From Nymphaea colorata (lineage: Eukaryota; Streptophyta; Magnoliopsida; Nymphaeales; Nymphaeaceae): a DNA stretch of 64,000 nt. The notes under the pieces were generated by a model. It did no database searches. It had not been told where the DNA came from and saw only the letters and a list, made by a program, of their open reading frames with translations. Positions 57,421-64,000 of this stretch are shown here, in pieces. Made by a program: the position numbers and the translations under genes. Position 1 is the first letter of the stretch. Each line of letters starts with the position of its first letter. The DNA lies in NCBI RefSeq assembly GCF_008831285.2, contig NC_045138.2:13030571-13094570 (forward strand), written 5' to 3'.

Positions 57421-58413
57421 TGACGGACGGGTACCCTTTTTCATCCTGGGAAAATTGTCGGGCCCCTGTGCGTGTGGGTTGGAAAAGTTTTCCGGGGTTC
57501 GACGACTTATCTGGAAATTTTTTCTTTGGAATCAGCTTTTTGCCATAATTTTGTGACTATTTGAACCACATCAGTGGTGAATTCATGATGGGTCAACAAT
57601 GTCCTGGGTCATTTCTACAACAGAAAGCATACTTGTCAGTTATTTCAGAAACATCAAAATCAATAACGATCCTCTGAACCCTCAATTCTTGTATTCTTGA
57701 CTATTATCTGGCTTCCACCATTGAAATTGGGGTTGCCGTTGGTTCACTTTCCGTAGGAGATGAACCCAATTCCCGATGTCTACCTTTGTAAGAAAAGGCT
57801 GGCTGCTTAGGTACAAGCAGAGTTGCAGAGAAACTACTGCTTAGCACAAGGACAATGGAGGACACATTGATGCACCTCATCACCTGATATAACTGGCATC
57901 GTTTTCCTAATAATGGATCAAGGAAATCCGATCCCTTGCCCTCATTCCATAGCTTTCATGCCTGTATAGTACAACTCACGTATATCAAAATCAATCACCG
58001 GATAAAAGTTTGATGCATAAACTATCAATGGTCAGAAAATAATAAAGCATCTTACTTTTTGTGTGTGTATATATATTTATATATATGTATAACTTTTCCA
58101 GCCAAATACCTCTATCACATCCTAAATCAAGCTTTTACTACAGGAGAGGGACATACTAGCCGAAAAATCTAGATCATGAATTTCAAATTTTTAGTAGGTA
58201 TCTATGCATGTATTTTGCAAGGTAAAAGGGAGTTGCTACCATGTATGATTTCAACTCATTGATACAGGTTTATAAATAGATCCTCAAAGCTTTTTCTCCT
58301 GCATTTGTTGGGTCTATATGAGCAAACAGTTTATGTGCTTTTACACTGCATAGTAGACCATTATGCCTATTCGCGACTTAGTAAACAGGGAGAGAGAGGA
58401 AAGGGGTGCACAT
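57421..58413. other. No gene recognised
   Basis: Intergenic sequence ending in intron-like DNA of the kinase pseudogene that follows (minus strand). TG/TA-rich at ~58,058-58,092. Confidence 0.5.
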
Positions 58414-58880
58414 ACTTACATGTCCTAATAGATTCATGGAGTCCTCTACTTCCTGGAAACTTGTCATCTTCTTCCACTCACAATCTCGAGAATTATGACT
58501 CCAAAGCTGAAGACATCAGATTTGGCAGAGTAGCGCCCTTCCAATGCATATTCTGGTGGCATGTACCCACTGCACACATTTTAATCAACGATTTAGAGTC
58601 GTACATCAGGCTTGGGAGTGTGGGAGACACAGCAGAACCATCTCATAACATTGAGCAAGAGCACTTATAGGTTCTACAACTCTGACAGTATTTGGTTGAG
58701 TTTGATCACCACCAGCATTCTGGCCAGTCCGAAGTCTGAAATTCTTGGTTCATCCTCCAACGAGCAGAATGTTGTTTGTTTTGAGATCCTGTGAATCACT
58801 TTGAGCCTAGATTCTTGATGAAATACTGAAGCCCCATCACTATCTCAAAGTTCTCCAGTTCAACGGCGGGTCCAGTGTTT
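58414..58880 (-). pseudogene. Receptor-like kinase pseudogene: HRD/DFG exon and PPE exon
   Basis: Minus strand. The first exon (~58,875-58,672) holds, across frameshifts, the catalytic loop VIHR(D)LKTNNILL and the magnesium loop RISDFGLARML, followed by GGDQTQPNTVRVV. The second exon (58,569-58,420) reads [20 protein letters not shown] then [14 protein letters not shown]. After a small indel it continues SFQEVEDSMNLLGH to a perfect donor GTAAGT (58,419-58,414). Exon breaks match S-domain/cysteine-rich receptor-like kinases. At least three frameshifts and a stop after SGRR kill it. The P-loop exon at 49.6 kb lies downstream of it on this strand, so the order is not that of one gene. Confidence 0.85.
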
Positions 58881-59250
58881 GATCTGCACATTGTTTACAA
58901 CAGTTCATTGAGGATGAACATTCAAAAACAAAGTCATAGAGTCTTGCTGCTATACACGTTTACACGTGAAGTAGATCGGAAATTTTCCTGCAGCTTGTGA
59001 AAATTGGAACTTGCTTTGATAAGATTGAACTATATAATATAGATGGAGAAGCATAATCGATTTCACGTCAATCGGACGAAAATTTGATATGTAAGATATT
59101 TATAACTAAAACTATAATAAAAATACTTATATATAAATTAGGCGGTCAGTTTTTGTTTTAATAATTGATGTGTCAATTCCCTTGTGCACAAACAAGGGCA
59201 CACACTAACATTAAGTTGAAATGTCGTAGGAACAACATTCAAGACACCAA
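58881..59250. other. No gene recognised
   Basis: This may contain worn upstream intron or exon sequence of the kinase. Nothing readable. Confidence 0.4.
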
Positions 59251-62200
59251 AAGTATGTCACTTACTTTATAGAAACAAGGGATTAGGTAGGAGCATTCAT
59301 CTATGTATGATGAAATAATTATCTTGCTCAACTAGTAATCCCTTTTGAGACACGTTTTTCAGCACCCATTTCTCCCAAAGTAAAATAAATAATAACACAA
59401 GACAACATCTAATTGTCGTTTTAACAAATAAATGCTGGAGACATGGTTTGGTTTCTATTTATATGACATATATAGATATACGTTCTGGTCACATGCCAAG
59501 CTTGGTTTCTATATATATGACATATATAGATATACGTTCTGGTCACATTCCAAGCTTCACTTTCACAAGAAGGATAATAAAGCTAACTTGCCCACTATTT
59601 CCTGCAACTACATAACAAAACTATTCGATTAAACCAAAGTTTTCTTACAATAACCCCAATTATTTACATAAATATAGCAAAATTATGATAAATTGACAAA
59701 TTTAACGGTCACCAATACAAGTAAAACCATGACAGTGCAGATCTTACGAAGATTTTGAGGGGTGAACATTTTACCCATGTAGCGACGTAATGGATTGAAT
59801 ACGATATACTATTAACCATATATGTTTTTTCTTGGCTTTGCATCGACGGTTTCACCACCCACTGGTGAACCGGAGGGAGTGGCGTGCGCGTCGGGGTCCC
59901 GCCAGATGTAGAGGGTTTAAAGTGGATTTGCGATGGGGCCAGCTCCTTCCGTATTAGGTAGCCGGAAAGCATCCCAAAGAGCGTGCTCCATCCTCTCCTT
60001 CCCGTTTTCTTCTTGATTTATGGCGGTTTCTCGTTCTTGATATTATGGCGCCTAAAAGGGAAAAGCCGTCTGCGTCGTCGATTACAGAAAGAAATGTCAC
60101 CCACGCAGCAGGGCAAAGCAGGCAATGCTTCTACGTCCGGCGATGAGAAGATGGTGTGGCGGCGTTTCATCGGTGTGGGCGGAAAAGGACTGTCCGCTAT
60201 CTCGGTTCTCACTCATGGCAGGCAAGATACACTCACTCCCTGCTCTTGTTTGCTGGGCTTGATACATCTCTATCTCTCTCACTTTTGAGGGCGTCCGTTC
60301 CCGTCCTCCTTTGGCCGGCAGCCATCGCCGGTGTGTGATGGTTGTTCGAAGCCCTCTCCACCCTTCAATTGTCTTTGTTTGTTGTTTCCTATTGGGGTTT
60401 CTCTATAGTCCGTGGGGTTTATCATTTCAGGCTGGGGTCTTTCATTTAGGCACTGGGCTGGGGTTTTCTTTGAGGTTTTGGTTGGGTTCTTCCGTTGAGG
60501 TTGTTGCTGGTTTTTAACATTTGGTTCGCCATTGGGTCGGATGCTTTGGTCACCACTTGGGTCGCCGCTTTCGCTTTTGGTTAGTCCACCGCTTGGGTCC
60601 CTGCTGGTTCTGTTGTGGGTCACCGCTTAGGTCGTTGCTGTCGTTCTTACTGGGTCTACCGCCTTCCGTCGTCCCTTAGGTTGCTGTTGGGTCTGCCACT
60701 TGTGTCACTCTTGACATCTATCGCTTGGGCATGCCGTTTTGTTGATCTTGCTGCTGAGTCGCGACAACCGCTTCAGATTGCTGCTAGATCGCCATTATCG
60801 TCTTTGGGTTTGTTGCTGGGCCGTCACTGTCGAGATGACTGCTGGGTGCTATGATTATTGTTGTGCATTCATCGCATCTAGCGTGCGGCTATTCAAATTC
60901 CAACCAGCCCGTCCACAGAGATTGGGTGTTTTGTCAGGTATTGCTGTTGGGTCTCTTCTGGTAATGATTTGGCTGCTGGGTTCTTCCTGTTTCCTTCTTG
61001 AATGACAATGCTTTTTATCTATGTGTTTGCAATATCACTTTGAACATTAAATTTCTCATGGATGGGGAAGGTGGGCGTTCAAGCTGTTGGGCATTCTGCA
61101 ACATGCCTGATACTCACGATTTACTGCCTCATTTCTGTTTGGTTTGTTGGTGGTCTCACTGCATAATAGTGCCAACCAGGTCAGCGTGTTTTTATCCTAA
61201 AGTGCTACGTTCTATCTTCTGCATGTAGTTTCTTTTCTATACGATTATATGCTATATTTCTATTTTTTGTTTGAATCTAGTCTGGGCATATTGTTTTTTC
61301 GTTTAGAATACTTGATGCATTTGACTTCAGCTTATAGTCACAATGTAATATGTTGCTTCCTGTGTTACTCTGGGCATAGATGTAGGTTCTCTTACTGTTG
61401 GACACGTACATCTCATGTTTAGTAAGTCTTGAATAAAGTGGATATTTGGGTGGAGAAGTTATGCAGAAAATTAGTAAAACTTGTTTCATATAAAGGTGAA
61501 AAGAAGCTGATGAAATTTGCATGGTGTTCAAACTACATGCGGTAAAACATATTTGGAAATTGAGTCACAAAAGGGAGGTTAAGCCATTTTGTGAAACTAA
61601 GTTGCTAAAGCCGATGGAATATTATTTTATCTTGGAATATCCCTGACGGTTCAAATAAAACCATGAAGGGATTGCCCTCAAACACCTGCAGTGGTTGCAC
61701 TGACACTCTGACAGTACATCTTGCATGTGCAGTTTGTGTTTTTCTCTGTAAGCTAATGGATACAAATTGGTTAATTCATATCCTTCAAGGCTTTTAGACT
61801 CATTCTTAGAAATTTTTAATGTATATTCAACTTCTGTTCAGAATTGTGCATTTTTTATTCTTATTGACACCCGTTGCATTAATATATTGGAGGAATGGTA
61901 TGTTGTCATTGTTGTTTATGGTACTGACTTTATAATGAGATATTGTCAACATGGACAAAAGAAGTGTTGGCTTATCATTTATCAGCTAAAATTAATGCTT
62001 ATGATACTGGTTATCTTTCCTGAGTAAAAGGAATAATCATCTATTCAATTCTTATATTGTCAATTTTTTTCATAATCACTCATGACCTAAGGTTTTCAAG
62101 ACTTGGGTTCCCAATTTCTTGGTAGTTTGGTTTTTCTGAAGGCCATATGCATGCTCTCTCTATAGCTACTTGGTATCTCTAATATTAGAGCTTGATTTTT

Positions 62201-62396
62201 GATATTTAGTTATAGAATTTAATTTGTCGTTGCATGAGGAAGACTGTGTGAAGCATGGCCCTTTTATGGTTTTCTGAATTTTTGATATTTAGTTAAGAAT
62301 TTAATTTGTCGTTGCATGAGGAAGATTGTGTGAAGCCTGGCCTCTTTTATGGTTTTCTGTTTTTCATTCAACTGGAAAATGTAATTAGATGTTGTT
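59251..62396. repeat. Segmental duplication copy B, part 2
   Basis: Counterpart of 12,864-16,025. It contains the same 54-bp (59,448-59,557) and 84-bp (62,196-62,361) tandem duplications and the same T/G-rich region (60,397-60,850). No gene is recognised. Confidence 0.95.
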
Positions 62397-64000
62397 TTAA
62401 ACATGGTCTAGACAGGGGTTAATATTTTAAAATTCACATCCACATTAAAAATATACATTCGACATCTTAGACCGGATAAGGTGAGATCTATGTTCAGCTG
62501 GTTGTTCAAAATCTTGAGTCCAACATCCCAGACCGGATCAGGTGAGACCTCTGATCTTGACCGTTTTTTCAAATCCCAAATCCAACATCCCAAACCGGAT
62601 TGGATGAGACCTCTAATCCGTATCATATATATATTCAAAATCTTGAATCCAACATCCCAGACCAGATCAGGTGAGACCTCTGATCTTGACCATTGGTCGA
62701 AATCCCAAATCCACATCCCAAACCGGATTGGATGAGACCTCTAATCCGTATCACATATATAAGTTTAAAATCCAACGTCCTAGACCATTTAAAATCAGAC
62801 TTGTATTTTAAATCTTAGGATGGAATCCCAAATTCCATTTGGCAAGCCGGACTAGATCGGACCTCTCATCTATCTCTTATATCAAAATTTCAAATCCCGT
62901 CTCATATATTTGATCACATGAAACAGATGGGTGGCTTTTTGATTTCCTGTAAATTCTTTTCACATCCCTTAGGAGTTTTTGAAATCACTTGAAGAATATT
63001 ACTTTGTCTATATAGATCTTCAAATCTTCTCAATTCCTTGTATTTGATTTAAAATATTTCCTAAATGCTTGTCAAATTCTCAAAGTTTTTCAATGCACTT
63101 TTCCATTTTGATGTTTGTTGGTTATAGTGGATTGAATGAATTTTTAAAATGATTTTAAGCGTGGTGTAAAGTAGAGGTTCGAGTTTTAAAGTTCAAAATC
63201 CAATCCATTATTTGAGACTGTAGAAAACTAGACCTCCAATCAGAAGCTTTGGTCTAAATCCTGCATGCAACATGCTAGACCGGATCAGTGCTGACCTCTG
63301 ATTCAAACATTAGCTCCGAATCCCTAATTCAACACCTCATACCAGATCAGATTAGACCTCTGATCTATTTTTAGATGCAAACCCTAAATCAAACGTCATA
63401 GAACCGATACAAATGGTTTATGAATCTTTGAAATCGTTTCCTGTTTTATAAATCTTTGAAACCACTCTCTAAGTTTTCCAAAATTTTGTAAATTGACATC
63501 AAATTCTTATTATTGATTTTCTTGGAATTTTCTCAATTTCACCAGAGATCTTCAATTTTTTTGGATTTGATTTCGCACTTCTCTTAAATCATTGCTAAAT
63601 TCTCAAGTTTGTAAATGCACCTTCAACTTTTAGGTTTCTAAATTCCATTGGATCGTATGTATACTCAAAGCGATTTTAAACATGGTCTAGACTTGGGTTA
63701 ATATTTGAAAATTCACATCCACATTCAAAATATACATTCGACATCCTAGACCGGATAAGGTGAGATCTATGTTCCAGCTGGTTGTTCAAAATCTTGAGTC
63801 CAACATCCCAGACCGATTAGGTGAGACCTCTGATCTTGACCGTTTTTTCGAAATCCCAAATCCAACATCCCAAACCGGATTGGATGAGACCTCTAATCCG
63901 TATCATATATATATTCAAAATCTTGAATCCAACATCCCAGACCAGATCAGGTGAGACCTCTGATCTTGACCATTGGTCGAAAACCCAAATCCAACATCCC
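62397..64000. repeat. Satellite array of copy B (first 1.25 units; continues past the window)
   Basis: The marker ACATGGTCTAGA is at 62,401 and, with one change, at 63,680, a period of 1,279 bp. The left junction is the same as at 16,026. Unit 1 matches unit 1 of array A, but unit 2 resembles A's unit 3 rather than A's unit 2. Confidence 0.96.

Larger units (their letters stand above)
51264..59250. other. 7,987-bp block of copy B that is missing (as N) in copy A
   Basis: It is bounded exactly by the bases that flank the 100-N gap in A. It contains a 66-bp tandem duplication, an old copia remnant, family copy C and a broken receptor-like kinase. Copy C's similarity to 6.1-9.1 kb would make this region hard to assemble, which may explain the gap in A. 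Confidence 0.9.

Noticed and set aside
1-64000. tRNA, rRNA and CRISPR searches by eye
   Set aside because: No cloverleaf with both internal boxes, no rRNA core motifs, and the regular repeats are satellite units without spacers.

Overview
The window is nuclear DNA of a flowering plant. It is AT-rich and intron-rich, and it holds a Ty1/copia retrotransposon, remnants of plant receptor-like kinase exons, a remnant of a plant long-chain-base kinase gene, and long tandem satellite DNA. No bacterial-style operon, rRNA, tRNA or CRISPR was found. The species cannot be fixed from the sequence. The only clearly intact protein-coding gene is the polyprotein of the copia element.

Layout. (1) 1-16,025 is 'copy A' of a large duplicated segment. 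A complete, probably young copia element (296-5,534, minus strand, 286-bp LTRs, 5-bp target duplication GTGTA) interrupts it, and a 100-N assembly gap (12,764-12,863) breaks it. (2) 16,026-27,811 is an array of nine full units and one partial unit of a ~1.26-kb satellite, itself built from ~63-67-bp monomers. (3) 27,812-43,724 is single-copy-looking accessory DNA. It holds a fourth, strongly diverged piece of the duplicated family (~32.6-32.9 kb), a PIF/Harbinger-like element of 1.8 kb that may carry a gene fragment, several small transposon tips, and a striking chimeric pseudogene: a Ran GTPase exon followed by seven exon remnants of a sphingoid long-chain-base kinase (LCBK2/diacylglycerol-kinase-like). 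(4) 43,725-62,396 is 'copy B', near-identical to copy A but with an empty copia site. Where A has Ns, B has 7,987 bp of sequence. That insert holds an old degraded copia element (mutated primer-binding site plus gag remnant), a third copy of the family ('copy C', visibly more diverged) and a broken receptor-like kinase. (5) 62,397-64,000 is the start of copy B's satellite array, at the same junction as in A.

How it fits together. A and B share everything from the left edge to the satellite junction, differing by scattered indels and substitutions (about 99% identical by eye). This is either a recent tandem segmental duplication with a period of ~43.7 kb, or two haplotypes of one locus placed in series by the assembler. 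The haplotype-specific-looking copia insertion, the 100-N gap and the uncorrected single-base indels in the satellite make the second reading a serious possibility. Copy C acts as an outgroup that shows which copy lost or gained each indel. Apart from the copia polyprotein, the coding-looking pieces are fragments or pseudogenes: two copies of a kinase P-loop exon, a kinase HRD/DFG/PPE region, a copia gag, and the Ran-LCBK2 chimera.
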